From positions 1-17,421 of the forward strand of contig JBAWVO010000126.1 in NCBI GenBank assembly GCA_037147235.1: a stretch of 17,421 nucleotides of DNA. Reading direction: 5' to 3'. Below, one piece after another: positions 6,031-13,589 of this stretch. The DNA is from JANXQG01 sp037147235. GTDB taxonomy: Bacteria; Planctomycetota; Planctomycetia; Pirellulales; Thermoguttaceae. Numbering within the stretch: the first letter of the stretch is position 1; each line of letters starts with the position of its first letter. The notes below the pieces were generated by a model. That model did no database searches. It saw nothing but the letters and a program-made list of their open reading frames with translations, and was not told where the DNA came from. Made by a program: the position numbers and the translations under genes.

Positions 6031-6399
6031 ATGATTCAAATGCAAACACGGCTCGACGTGGCCGACAACACCGGTGCCAAGGAATTGATGTGTATCAAGG
6101 TTCTGGGCGGTAGCCGGAAGCGCTGGGCGCGGATTGGCGACGTGGTCGTCTGTAGCGTCAAGGGTGTGATCGCCGGCAGCGACTTCAAGAAGGGTGCTGT
6201 TGTCCGTGCGGTGATTGTTCGCTGCAAGCAGCCGACTCGCCGTGAAGACGGCAGCTATGTCCGCTTTGACAGCAATGCGGCGGTGATCATCGATACCGAT
6301 CTAAACCCTCGGGGAACGCGCATCTTCGGTGCCGTTGCCCGGGAACTGCGGGAACGAAATTTCATGAAAATTATTAGCCTCGCTTCCGAGGTGGTCTGA
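6031..6399 (+). CDS. rplN: 50S ribosomal protein L14
   Basis: L14 sits at the subunit interface and, with L19, forms bridges to the 30S subunit. RsfS binds it to silence ribosomes. The 122-residue product opens with MIQMQTRLDVADNTGAKELM, as expected, and continues with IKVLGGSRKRWARIGDVVV. It ends with the signature GTRIFGAVARELRERNFMKIISLASEVV. The ATG at 6031 gives the canonical N-terminus; a second ATG at 6040 would remove conserved residues. It is the first gene of the spc part and ends one base before rplX. Confidence 0.98.
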   Translation: MIQMQTRLDVADNTGAKELMCIKVLGGSRKRWARIGDVVVCSVKGVIAGSDFKKGAVVRAVIVRCKQPTRREDGSYVRFDSNAAVIIDTDLNPRGTRIFGAVARELRERNFMKIISLASEVV

Positions 6400-6400
6400 G

Positions 6401-6763
6401 ATGTGGATAAGAACAAACGATATAGTGGTGATCATCCGTGGTGAGGATCGGGGTACGCGTGGGAAAGTCCTGCGTATGATCCACGACAAGACTTGCAACG
6501 GCGCAGACCGCGTGGTTGTGGAAGGCGTGAATCGGGTTTACCGTCATGTCCGACGCAGCCAGCGGAATCCGCAAGGTGGCCGGCTTTCCGTGGAAATGCC
6601 CATCTCGCAAAGTAACATTGCGCTGCTCTGTCAGGCGTGCGGTAAGCCGACGCGTGTCGGTGCCCGCTTCCTCGACGATGGTGCCAAAGAACGCTTTTGC
6701 AAGAAGTGTGGGGCATCGGTCGGAGCAATCTCACCGGCCAAGGTGGCCCACGCCAAGAAGTGA
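6401..6763 (+). CDS. rplX: 50S ribosomal protein L24 with Cys4 zinc-ribbon
   Basis: L24 is one of the two 50S assembly-initiator proteins. The 120-residue product starts with the KOW segment (DIVVIIRGEDRGTRGKVLRM, residues 7-26) and VVVEGVNRVYRHVR. Its C-terminal half carries two CxxC pairs, C77/C80 and C100/C103, separated by GKPTRVGARFLDDG. This zinc-binding form occurs in many bacteria but not in E. coli. The start codon follows the rplN stop by one base, with GAGGTGG of the rplN end serving as ribosome-binding site. This suggests translational coupling. Confidence 0.96.
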   Translation: MWIRTNDIVVIIRGEDRGTRGKVLRMIHDKTCNGADRVVVEGVNRVYRHVRRSQRNPQGGRLSVEMPISQSNIALLCQACGKPTRVGARFLDDGAKERFCKKCGASVGAISPAKVAHAKK

Positions 6764-6782
6764 ATTTTTTGAAGGCCCAAAA

Positions 6783-7385
6783 ATGAGCGCAAAGAAAAGC
6801 AAAGAAGCCGCAGCCGAAACCAAGGGACCCAAGAAGATCCCCACGCCCAGGCTGATGGAGCGTTATTTCAAGGAGATCGTTCCTGCCCTTTCGGCCAAGT
6901 TCGGGCGGAACAATATTCTCTCGCTCCCGCGGCTGAGGAAGATCGTGATCAACATGGGCGTCGGCAAGGCGATCACGGAGAAAAAATTTATCGAAGAAGC
7001 CGTCGAGGCGATGAAAACGATCGCAGGGCAAAAGCCGGTCGTAACCGTCTCTCGCCTGTCGGTCGCCGGATTCAAGCTCCGCGAAGGTCAGTCGGTGGGC
7101 TGCAAGGTAACTTTGCGCGGCAAGCGTATGTACGAGTTCCTTGACCGCTTGGTCTCACTGGCGATTCCCCGCGTTCGTGACTTTCGCGGTTTGAATCCCA
7201 AGGCTTTCGACGGCCATGGTAATTACAGTCTGGGTTTGACCGAGCAATTGGTCTTTCCCGAACTGAACCCGGACAAGTTCACGAATGTCCAAGGCATGCA
7301 TGTAACCCTAGTGACCAACAGCGGCAGCGACGATGAATCGCGGGAACTATTGCGGGCGATTGGCATGCCGCTGCGGCAGTCGTAA
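6783..7385 (+). CDS. rplE: 50S ribosomal protein L5
   Basis: L5 binds 5S rRNA and contacts the P-site tRNA in the central protuberance. The product is 200 residues from the ATG at 6783, which follows T6GAAGG. Longer in-frame starts back to 6546 run inside rplX and are not credible. The core has PRLRKIVINMGVG, then KPVVTVSRLSVAGFKLREGQSVGCKVTLRG, then LPRVRDFRGL-like IPRVRDFRGLNPKAFDGHGNYS and the terminal GMPLRQ. A Lys- and Ala-rich N-terminal extension of about 18 residues (SAKKSKEAAAETKGPKK) makes it longer than the usual 179 or so. Confidence 0.96.
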   Translation: MSAKKSKEAAAETKGPKKIPTPRLMERYFKEIVPALSAKFGRNNILSLPRLRKIVINMGVGKAITEKKFIEEAVEAMKTIAGQKPVVTVSRLSVAGFKLREGQSVGCKVTLRGKRMYEFLDRLVSLAIPRVRDFRGLNPKAFDGHGNYSLGLTEQLVFPELNPDKFTNVQGMHVTLVTNSGSDDESRELLRAIGMPLRQS

Positions 7386-7465
7386 GGAACCGTGGGCAAG
7401 GAATTTTTGGCAAAGAATGATTGTATCGCGACATCCCATCGCGTGTTTTCCAGGACCCTGAATGT

Positions 7466-7651
7466 ATGGCAAGTAAATCGAAGATAGCTATGGCCCTCCG
7501 GACGCCGAAGTTTTCCACGCGTCTGGTGCGTCGCTGTCGGATTTGTGGCCGGCCGCGAGCCGTTTACCGGAAGTTCGGAATTTGTCGGATTTGCTTTCGT
7601 AACTTGGCGGACGAGGGAGTGATTCCCGGTGTCCGAAAGGCGAGCTGGTGA
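7466..7651 (+). CDS. rpsN: 30S ribosomal protein S14, zinc-binding type
   Basis: S14 is needed for late 30S head assembly. The 61-residue product is the short type-Z form. It has a zinc ribbon with C24/C27 and C40/C43 (CRICGRPRAVYRKFGICRICF) and the C-terminal GVRKASW. The ATG at 7466 gives the standard MASKS-KIAM-type start; an upstream in-frame ATG at 7421 would add 15 unconserved residues. The 80-base spacer after rplE has no notable structure. The stop overlaps the ribosome-binding region of rpsH. Confidence 0.97.
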   Translation: MASKSKIAMALRTPKFSTRLVRRCRICGRPRAVYRKFGICRICFRNLADEGVIPGVRKASW

Positions 7652-7667
7652 GAGGAGCCCAAAACCT

Positions 7668-8063
7668 ATGATGACCGACCCCATCGCCGACATGTTAACT
7701 CGCATTCGCAATGCGGTGCGCGTTGAGAAACCGCACGTCGATTTCCCACTTTCCAAGGTGAAGCGTGGACTCGCGGAAGTTCTGAAACGCGAAGGCTACA
7801 TTTGGGATTGGGAGGAAGTACCCTCCGAACCCGCTAGGCAACTTCGGCTCCACCTGAAGTATGGCCCCAACGGCGAGCGCGTGATCCGCACGATCCGTCG
7901 CATCAGCAAGCCTGGCCGCCGGGTATATAGCGGAACGACCCAACTAAAACCCGTGCTTGGTGGACTGGGAATCTCGGTCATCAGCACCAGCCGAGGCGTG
8001 ATCAGTGATCGCGAAGCGCGGCAGCGCAAACTCGGTGGTGAAGTGCTGTGTGAGATTTGGTAG
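7668..8063 (+). CDS. rpsH: 30S ribosomal protein S8
   Basis: S8 binds the central domain of 16S rRNA and in E. coli also represses the spc operon. The 131-residue product begins MMTDPIADMLTRIRNA and ends with the conserved GISVISTSRGVISDREARQRKLGGEVLCEIW. The start is the ATG at 7668, with AGAGGAG at 7651-7657; the ATG at 7671 is nearly as good and differs by one residue. Length matches the family. The mid-part IRTIRRISKPGRRVYSG is typical. Confidence 0.97.
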   Translation: MMTDPIADMLTRIRNAVRVEKPHVDFPLSKVKRGLAEVLKREGYIWDWEEVPSEPARQLRLHLKYGPNGERVIRTIRRISKPGRRVYSGTTQLKPVLGGLGISVISTSRGVISDREARQRKLGGEVLCEIW

Positions 8064-8148
8064 AACACAGGTAAATGAGTTACACAATTTAACCTACGTC
8101 GAATTCGTTCAAGTTGTTCTTGGGCGCAATAAGCAAAGGCTGAGTATC

Positions 8149-8694
8149 ATGTCCCGTATTGGAAGAAAACCGATTGAGGTGCCGGCGAACGTGAAGGTCG
8201 CCGTCAACGGCCGCGTGGTCTCAGCGGAAGGTCCCAAGGGCAAGCTCGAGTGGGAACTTCGCCCGGAGATCAGCGTGGAACACGACGTCGCGACCAAAAC
8301 CTTGGTCGTCTCGCGCGACAGCGACCAGCGACTGTCGCGTGCCCTGCACGGTCTGACCCGTGCTATTTTGCAAAATATCATCGTCGGTGTGACTCAGGGC
8401 TATGAGAGGCGATTGGAACTACACGGAGTTGGTTACATTGCCGCTATACTAGGACAGACATTACAGCTTCGTGTTGGCTTAGCCAACGAGCTTCAGGTAC
8501 CGATCCCTGCCGGTCTGAAGGTGGCCTGCCCTGACCAGCAGCACATTGTTGTCCAGGGGATTGACAAACAATTGGTCGGCCAGTTTGCTGCGGCAGTCCG
8601 CTCCTTGCGGAAGCCCGAGCCGTACAAGGGTAAGGGTATCCGCTATATGGGCGAGCAAGTTCGCCGCAAGCAGGGTAAGGCCATGGTCAAGTAG
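8149..8694 (+). CDS. rplF: 50S ribosomal protein L6
   Basis: L6 lies near the factor-binding site of the 50S subunit. The 181-residue product has MSRIGRKPIEVPANVKV at the start, the GPKGKLEWEL strand, GYERRLELHGVGYIA in the linker between its two similar domains, and the signature PEPYKGKGIRYMGE near the end. Upstream in-frame starts from 8005 overlap rpsH and are not supported. The spacer of 85 bases after rpsH has no strong Shine-Dalgarno site; a distant AAAGG is present at about -14. Confidence 0.97.
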   Translation: MSRIGRKPIEVPANVKVAVNGRVVSAEGPKGKLEWELRPEISVEHDVATKTLVVSRDSDQRLSRALHGLTRAILQNIIVGVTQGYERRLELHGVGYIAAILGQTLQLRVGLANELQVPIPAGLKVACPDQQHIVVQGIDKQLVGQFAAAVRSLRKPEPYKGKGIRYMGEQVRRKQGKAMVK

Positions 8695-8766
8695 GCGGAT
8701 CAAGTAATCGGTAACCGTGGGTAGAATTTTGTTTGAAGGTAGTGAATTCGGAAGCGAGATCTAACC

Positions 8767-9135
8767 GTGCAACATCAACGACAAATATTGCGACAGCGTC
8801 AGCGGCGGGCGATTCGCGTCCGCAACCGCGTGAAGCGTGACGCTTCTCGGCCGCGGTTGGCGGTCTTTCGCAGCCATCAGAACATTTACGCCCAAATCAT
8901 CGACGACACCGTGGGCAAGACTCTGGTTTCGGTCAGCAGCCGTGATCAGGTTCTGCGGCAGGATCTGCGTTACGGCGGCAACAAGACCGCCGCGACCGCC
9001 GTGGGGAAGGCCTTGGCTCAGCGGGCATTGGAAGCGGGCGTGCTGGAGGTCGTATTTGACCGCCGCGATTATAAGTTTCACGGCCGCGTGGCCGCCTTGG
9101 CCGCAGCCGCTCGTGAAGCCGGCTTGAAGTTTTAA
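8767..9135 (+). CDS. rplR: 50S ribosomal protein L18
   Basis: L18 binds 5S rRNA together with L5. The 122-residue product starts at a GTG (8767). The N-terminal tail is highly basic (RQILRQRQRRAIRVRNRVKR), as expected for the rRNA-contacting tail. The core then reads RPRLAVFRSHQNIYAQIIDD, NKTAATAVGKALAQRALEAGV and ends YKFHGRVAALAAAAREAGLKF. No in-frame ATG gives a fitting start. The gene has only a weak ribosome-binding site, GGAAGCGAG. Its place between rplF and rpsE is standard. Confidence 0.96.
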   Translation: MQHQRQILRQRQRRAIRVRNRVKRDASRPRLAVFRSHQNIYAQIIDDTVGKTLVSVSSRDQVLRQDLRYGGNKTAATAVGKALAQRALEAGVLEVVFDRRDYKFHGRVAALAAAAREAGLKF

Positions 9136-9171
9136 TTACCGCAACGTACAGAACAAAAAAGTATAGTACTT

Positions 9172-9666
9172 ATGGCTGCCCAAAAAGATTCCTCTGGACG
9201 TGGTGACTTGATTGACAAGGTGGTCAAGATCCGGCGTTGCGCCGCCGTGGTCAAGGGAGGCCGCCGCTTCAGTTTCACGGCCATGGTCGTTGTAGGAGAC
9301 GGCCGTGGTAAGGTGGGCTGGGGCTACGGCAAGGCCAATGAAGTACCGCCCGCCGTTGAAAAGGCCGTCAAGGACGGCACGCGGAAGATGTTACCCATGG
9401 CCCTGCAAGGAACGTCCATTCCACACACGGTGCTGGGCCGCTTTGGCGCGTCCAGTGTCAAGCTGATTCCCGCTTCGCCGGGCACCGGCGTGATTGCCGG
9501 CTCGGCGGTCCGTGCGGTTTGCGAAGCCGTCGGCATCCACGACATCCTCACCAAGAGCTACGGCTCCAATAATCCACACAACCTGGCCAAAGCCGCCATT
9601 GAGGCGTTGCAGCAACTCCGCACGCAATCCGAAGTCGAGCGGCTGCGGGGAGTATCGTTGTCATGA
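9172..9666 (+). CDS. rpsE: 30S ribosomal protein S5
   Basis: S5 contributes to decoding accuracy and to unwinding mRNA at the entry channel. The 164-residue product carries the double-stranded-RNA-binding-like N-domain with VVKGGRRFSFTAMVVVGDG, followed by GRGKVGWGYGKANEVPPAVEKA (residues 44-65). The C-domain has SVKLIPASPGTGVIAGSAVRAVCEAVGI and KSYGSNNPHNLAKAAIEAL. It ends in an ATGA overlap with rplO. rpmD, usually found at this junction, is absent. Confidence 0.98.
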   Translation: MAAQKDSSGRGDLIDKVVKIRRCAAVVKGGRRFSFTAMVVVGDGRGKVGWGYGKANEVPPAVEKAVKDGTRKMLPMALQGTSIPHTVLGRFGASSVKLIPASPGTGVIAGSAVRAVCEAVGIHDILTKSYGSNNPHNLAKAAIEALQQLRTQSEVERLRGVSLS

Positions 9667-10160
9667 ATCTGCACGATGTTAATCAAGACGTCCATTGCAA
9701 TAAGTCGCGCAAGCGGCTCGGTCGTGGACCCGGTTCGGGCTTGGGCAAGACTGCCGGCAAAGGCCACAAAGGCCAGCGGTCCCGGCCAGGGTACAAAGCA
9801 CTGCCCATATTTGAAGGCGGTCAGATGCCCTTGGTCCGCCGCATTCCCAAGCGAGGTTTCCACAATAAGTTCGCTTTGGAAGTGGCTGCAATTAATGTAG
9901 GCGACCTTCAGCGACGCTTTGAAGCCAACGAGGAAGTCAACCCTGCCACGCTGAAAACGCGTGGCCTAGTGAAGGGCCAGTACGATCTGCTCAAGATACT
10001 GGGGGACGGCGAGTTGACCAAAAGTTTGAAAATCTCCGCGCACAAGTTCAGTGCGTCGGCCATGGAAAAGATCGAGAAAGCCGGCGGTCAGATTACCGTG
10101 TTGCCGGGCAAGAAGCCGGTCGTCAAGGTGAAGAGGGAAAGGAAGAAGGCGGCGGACTGA
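9663..10160 (+). CDS. rplO: 50S ribosomal protein L15
   Basis: L15 is a late-assembly 50S protein with a long extended N-terminal tail. The 165-residue product has the Gly- and Lys-rich stretch typical of that tail (KRLGRGPGSGLGKTAGKGHK at 17-36), then FEGGQMPLVRRIPKRGF, and a C-terminal globular domain with ISAHKFSASAMEKIEKAGG. The ATG overlaps the rpsE stop in ATGA, indicating translational coupling. The C-terminus is Lys- and Arg-rich (KVKRERKKAAD). A 208-base repeat-rich spacer separates it from secY. Confidence 0.97.
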   Translation: MNLHDVNQDVHCNKSRKRLGRGPGSGLGKTAGKGHKGQRSRPGYKALPIFEGGQMPLVRRIPKRGFHNKFALEVAAINVGDLQRRFEANEEVNPATLKTRGLVKGQYDLLKILGDGELTKSLKISAHKFSASAMEKIEKAGGQITVLPGKKPVVKVKRERKKAAD

Positions 10161-10213
10161 CGCCGTGGTCGGGTGCTACGGTTCGGAAACAAAGAATGAA
10201 AAAATCCTAATGG

Positions 10214-10231
10214 CGAAATCCGAAACAAATT
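10214..10231. repeat. Dispersed repeat copy, rplO–secY spacer
   Basis: CGAAATCCGAAACAAATT (18 bases) here is identical to 17004-17021 and to the reverse complement of 17102-17119. The 10161-10368 spacer also contains a related minus-strand segment (CCGAAAT-type, about 10276-10282) and the heptamer array at 10300-10326. The repeat is AT-rich and non-coding. Confidence 0.8.
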
Positions 10232-10299
10232 TGAATTCCAAAGGACGATGGCTCGAAACCGTTTCAGTCATTCTAATTTCGGCTTTTGATTTTGTTGCA

Positions 10300-10326
10300 G
10301 ATTTTGGATTTTGGATTTTGGATTTT
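10300..10326. repeat. Heptamer tandem repeat (GATTTTG) before secY
   Basis: GATTTTG is repeated head to tail at 10300-10306, 10307-10313 and 10314-10320, with a fourth partial copy (GATTTT) at 10321-10326. The array ends 42 bases before the secY start. It lacks secondary structure and may arise by slippage. Its length would be expected to vary between strains. Confidence 0.8.
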
Positions 10327-10368
10327 CCCGATTTCTCGCCTGCCCTTTAGCCAAAAAGGCACAACCTT

Positions 10369-11769
10369 ATGTGGGAAAAAATACGCGTCATTTTCACCAT
10401 TCCGGAGCTGCGCAAGAAGATTTTCTTCACGCTGCTCCTCCTGGCGGTTTACCGCGTGGGTTCGCACATTCCGCTGCCTGTTTTCAATCACGAAAAGCTA
10501 GCGAAGCTCTTCAACACCGAGGGTGGCGGAGGCGGTGGTGGCGTGAATGATGTGCTCCAATACATGTCGGCCTTCAGTGCCAGCAACTTGGGGCAGGCGA
10601 CCATCTTCGGCTTGGGCATCATGCCTTACATCTCCGCCTCGATTATCTTCCAGCTCCTGGCGAGTGTTTATCCGCCGCTGGAAAAGTTGCAAAAGGAGGG
10701 GGAATCTGGACGGAAAAAAATCAACGAATATACGCGCTATGCCACGGTTTTTCTTTGTCTCGGGCAGAGCTGGATGTATGTCGTGTATCTCTCGGCGAAC
10801 AATGCGCAGACGCTATCGGTCAATTCCCAGTTTTTGCGCGATCCCGGCAATTTGGGGAGCGGCATGCAGTTGTCTTGGATGCTTGTTTCCGTTTTGACCA
10901 TGACCGCCGGCACGGTGTTTCTCATGTGGCTCGGGGAGCAGATCGACGAGTACGGCATTGGCAACGGCATCAGCCTTTTAATCATGGGCAATATTCTGGC
11001 TCGGCTGCCTAGTGCAATCTACGAAGTCGCGCAGCCGATCATGGCGGGAGGCGGCTTGGAGTTGGGCAGCGGCCGTGGTCAGATGGGCGTGGAAACACTC
11101 TTGGTCTTGATCTTTCTCTTCGTCGGCGTGATCGCCGGAGTGGTGCTTATTAGCCAGGGACAGCGGCGAATTCCAACACAAAGTGCTAAGCATGTCCGTG
11201 GACGTCGAGTCTACGGTGGCACTCGGCAGTACTTGCCACTGCGGGTTAATCAGGCCGGCGTCATGCCCATCATCTTCGCGAGCAGCTTGTTGCTCTTTCC
11301 GCTGATGATTTTTAGCTGGCTGACGAACTATTTCCGTGATAGCTTCCTGCTGCGAACCCTGGAGAGTTCGTTCCACCGCGGTGAATCGTTCCTTTACAAC
11401 ATTTTGTACGTTGTTCTGATCTACTTCTTCTGTTACTTCTGGACCGCCATTACCTTCAATCCCAAGGATATGGCCGACAACCTGAAGAACTACGGAAGCT
11501 TCATTCCCGGCTATCGACCTGGCCGCCGTACGGCTGATTACTTGGAGAAGGTCATGGTCCGTATCACCTACGTCGGGGCGGGCTTTCTTTCTCTCGTGGC
11601 CATCATTCCCACCATTGTTTCGGGATCGATGGGCGTTCCCGGTTCGATTGCCGCCTTTTATGGGGGCACGAGCCTGCTGATCGCCGTAAGCGTGGCCTTC
11701 GACTTGGTCCAGAAGATTGACAGCCATCTCGTGATGCGGAACTACAAGGGCTTGCTGGAAAAAGGGTGA
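10369..11769 (+). CDS. secY: Preprotein translocase subunit SecY
   Basis: SecY is the pore of the Sec translocon in the cytoplasmic membrane, acting with SecE, SecG and SecA. The 466-residue product begins with IPELRKKIFFTLLLLAVYRVGSHIPLP, which leads into the first membrane segment. It then has the plug region (ASNLGQATIFGLGIMPYISASII, about 71-93) and about ten hydrophobic segments in all. The cytoplasmic-loop signatures are GQRRIPTQSAK (264-274) and NPKDMADNLKNYGSFIPGYRPG (364-385). A run of seven glycines at 52-58 lies in the periplasmic loop after the first segment. The gene follows rplO as in most spc operons but after an unusually long repeat-bearing spacer. Confidence 0.98.
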   Translation: MWEKIRVIFTIPELRKKIFFTLLLLAVYRVGSHIPLPVFNHEKLAKLFNTEGGGGGGGVNDVLQYMSAFSASNLGQATIFGLGIMPYISASIIFQLLASVYPPLEKLQKEGESGRKKINEYTRYATVFLCLGQSWMYVVYLSANNAQTLSVNSQFLRDPGNLGSGMQLSWMLVSVLTMTAGTVFLMWLGEQIDEYGIGNGISLLIMGNILARLPSAIYEVAQPIMAGGGLELGSGRGQMGVETLLVLIFLFVGVIAGVVLISQGQRRIPTQSAKHVRGRRVYGGTRQYLPLRVNQAGVMPIIFASSLLLFPLMIFSWLTNYFRDSFLLRTLESSFHRGESFLYNILYVVLIYFFCYFWTAITFNPKDMADNLKNYGSFIPGYRPGRRTADYLEKVMVRITYVGAGFLSLVAIIPTIVSGSMGVPGSIAAFYGGTSLLIAVSVAFDLVQKIDSHLVMRNYKGLLEKG

Positions 11770-11773
11770 TCTT

Positions 11774-12343
11774 ATGAGAATCGTATTCATCGGGCCTCCC
11801 GGCGCCGGCAAGGGTACGCAGGCCGAACTCATGGTCGACAAGTACCACATGGCACACCTGTCGACGGGCGAAATGCTCCGCCAGGCTTGCGACGCCAAGA
11901 CTCCCGTGGGGTTGCAAGCAGAGAAATATATGTCGTCGGGTGGACTGGTTCCCGATGCCACGGTCATTGAGGTGATCCGTGCGCGATTGGACCAGCCCGA
12001 TTCCAAAAAAGGTTACCTGCTGGATGGTTTTCCGCGAACGATTGCCCAGGCGGAAGCCCTGGATGCCATGCTCGCCCAACGGAAGACGCCACTGCATGTT
12101 GTACTCGAGTTGCATGTGCCGGAAGAGGCGCTGTTCGAGCGATTGGCGAGCCGCGGGCGAGCCGATGATAAGCCGGAAGTGATTCGTCGCCGCCTGGATA
12201 CTTATCGTCAGCAGACCGAGCCGCTCCTGGATTACTATAGGACCAAAGGGTTGCTAAAGTCCATTGATGGAGCTGGAAGCGTCGAGGATGTGTTCGGCCG
12301 CGCCCGGGTCGTGTTGGAGCCGTTTGCTAGCGTATTGGAGTAG
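11774..12343 (+). CDS. adk: Adenylate kinase, short (non-zinc LID) form
   Basis: Adenylate kinase interconverts ATP plus AMP with two ADP in the cytosol. The 189-residue product has the P-loop GPPGAGKGT (8-16), the AMP-binding segment HLSTGEMLR (28-36), DGFPR (84-88), and the catalytic arginines near RGRADDKPEVIRRR (127-140). The LID is short and lacks the four cysteines of the Gram-positive type and the long LID of the E. coli type, matching the short bacterial form. The gene starts four bases after the secY stop, as in the common secY–adk pair. Confidence 0.97.
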   Translation: MRIVFIGPPGAGKGTQAELMVDKYHMAHLSTGEMLRQACDAKTPVGLQAEKYMSSGGLVPDATVIEVIRARLDQPDSKKGYLLDGFPRTIAQAEALDAMLAQRKTPLHVVLELHVPEEALFERLASRGRADDKPEVIRRRLDTYRQQTEPLLDYYRTKGLLKSIDGAGSVEDVFGRARVVLEPFASVLE

Positions 12344-12351
12344 TTTCTGGC

Positions 12352-13152
12352 GTGGAAATCCTTCGGTCCCCGCGAGAAATCGCCCAAATGCGAAAAGCGG
12401 GTCTTCTCGTGTGGGAGACCTTCGATATGGTCAGGAAAATGGTTAAGCCGAGCGTGGCGACAATCGAAATTGACGCTGCCATTGAAAATTTTTACCGCCA
12501 ACACAATGCCGAGCCGCTGTTTAAGTTCTACCCAAACTCCATCGAAGGTGGTCCGACCTTTCCGGCCGTAACTTGTATCTCGATCAATCGCGAGGTCGTC
12601 CACGGTATTCCGGGCAAGCGGAAACTGGTCGAAGGGGATGTGGTGAGCGTCGATACGGGTTGTAAATATAACGGTTGGTGCGGAGATGCAGCGGTGACGC
12701 TGCCGGTGGGAAAGATTGCCCCCGAAGTCCAGCGGTTGCTGAACGTCACCCGCGATGTGCTCCACCTAGCCATCCAGCGGATAGGAGAACGGCGCTGGTG
12801 GAGCGAGGTGGCGGAGGAGATGCAGACTTTTGTTCGCAAGGCGGGCTTTTCCGTGGTTGAAGACTTCGTCGGCCATGGCATCGGTCGCAACATGCACGAA
12901 GATCCGCAGGTGCCGAACTTTGTGAAACGCGGCTACCGCCGTGGAAGAAACGACTTCCGTCTCGTTCCTGGCAGGGTCATCGCGGTCGAGCCGATGGTGA
13001 ACATGGGTACGAAGGAGGTCCGCGTCCAGTCCGACCAATGGACCCAATCGACTGCCGACGGCAAGCCGAGTGCCCATTTTGAGCATACGATTGCTGTTAC
13101 CGAGTCGGGGCCGGTGGTGCTGACTGCGGGACCGAATGGTGAGAGTTGGTGA
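12352..13152 (+). CDS. map: Methionine aminopeptidase, type I
   Basis: This enzyme removes the initiator methionine from nascent proteins. The 266-residue product has the pita-bread fold motifs and all five metal ligands: D101 (VDTG), D112 (GDAAVT), H175 (GHGIGR), E213 (VEPMV) and E244 (FEHTIAVT). H84 in VVHGIP matches the substrate-binding histidine. No N-terminal zinc finger is present, so it is the short class Ia type. The start is a GTG at 12352, eight bases after the adk stop; no in-frame ATG precedes the conserved SPREIAQMRKAG. It sits in the usual secY–adk–map order. infA, which often comes next, is missing. Confidence 0.98.
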   Translation: MEILRSPREIAQMRKAGLLVWETFDMVRKMVKPSVATIEIDAAIENFYRQHNAEPLFKFYPNSIEGGPTFPAVTCISINREVVHGIPGKRKLVEGDVVSVDTGCKYNGWCGDAAVTLPVGKIAPEVQRLLNVTRDVLHLAIQRIGERRWWSEVAEEMQTFVRKAGFSVVEDFVGHGIGRNMHEDPQVPNFVKRGYRRGRNDFRLVPGRVIAVEPMVNMGTKEVRVQSDQWTQSTADGKPSAHFEHTIAVTESGPVVLTAGPNGESW

Positions 13153-13201
13153 GGGAAAGAAAAAACTCGGAACTTAGATGAGAATTTATTCGCCGGGGGC
13201 C

Positions 13202-13231
13202 TTGAAGTAGATGGCCTCCGTACGTTATACT
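13202..13231 (+). promoter_or_regulatory. Candidate internal promoter for rpmJ–rplQ
   Basis: TTGAAG (13202-13207) and TATACT (13226-13231) are separated by 18 bases. They match the -35 consensus at four of six and the -10 consensus at five of six. They lie in the 232-base gap between map and rpmJ, the second-longest stretch without a gene in the window. Transcription would start near 13238, leaving a leader of about 147 bases that holds weak stems (for example GCCT-GCGTG-AGGC at 13333-13345, followed by GTTTTT). Confidence 0.42.
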
Positions 13232-13384
13232 GATGTGCTTTGCCTCTTATCGGAACCCTGAATCATGTCGGGGGCCGGTTCGATTTGGCCTTGGAGGTTG
13301 TTTTGAAACCGGGCTTGCGGCGTAAGCGTCGTGCCTGCGTGAGGCGTTTTTGAAGCAGTTTCCTTAGAAAACGAGTGTCAAACC

Positions 13385-13498
13385 ATGAAAGTCCGTGCCA
13401 GCGTCAAGCGAATTTGCGAACATTGCAAGATCGTCCGCCGTCGTGGTGTGATCTTTGTCGTCTGTACCAATCCGCGTCATAAACAGCGTCAGGGTTGA
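13385..13498 (+). CDS. rpmJ: 50S ribosomal protein L36
   Basis: L36 is the smallest ribosomal protein and helps fold 23S rRNA. The 37-codon frame from ATG 13385 to TGA 13496-13498 reads MKVRASVKRICEHCKIVRRR and then GVIFVVCTNPRHKQRQG, an unmistakable L36. The zinc ligands of the C+ form are all present: C11, C14, C27 and H32. It is one residue shorter than the common 38-residue form, lacking one position between C27 and H32. A second TGA follows at once. It starts the alpha part of the cluster. Confidence 0.97.
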   Translation: MKVRASVKRICEHCKIVRRRGVIFVVCTNPRHKQRQG

Positions 13499-13589
13499 TG
13501 AAACGGGTGAAAAACCGCAAAAAAACCGCTGCCTGCGAGAAGTGAAAAATGTCCGGGTGTTTCCGGGTTGAATTGAGGAGTGTTTAGAT

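Noticed and set aside
10165..10350. 61-codon forward frame between rplO and secY
   Set aside because: It is made of the repeat sequence itself (ending FGFWILDFPDF from the heptamers) and has no ribosome-binding site.
10978..12006. 342-codon open frame on the minus strand
   Set aside because: It lies opposite secY and adk, both certain genes, and its translation has no recognisable family and looks like a mirror of GC-rich codons.
13233..13325. 30-codon frame MCFASYRNPESCRG… between map and rpmJ, considered as a degenerate infA
   Set aside because: It has no IF-1 features (no S1/OB-fold motif) and is much too short.
13313..13351. Possible intrinsic terminator (GCCT-GCGTG-AGGC, then GTTTTT) in the rpmJ leader
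   Set aside because: The stem is only four strong pairs; mentioned with the promoter but not called as a terminator.
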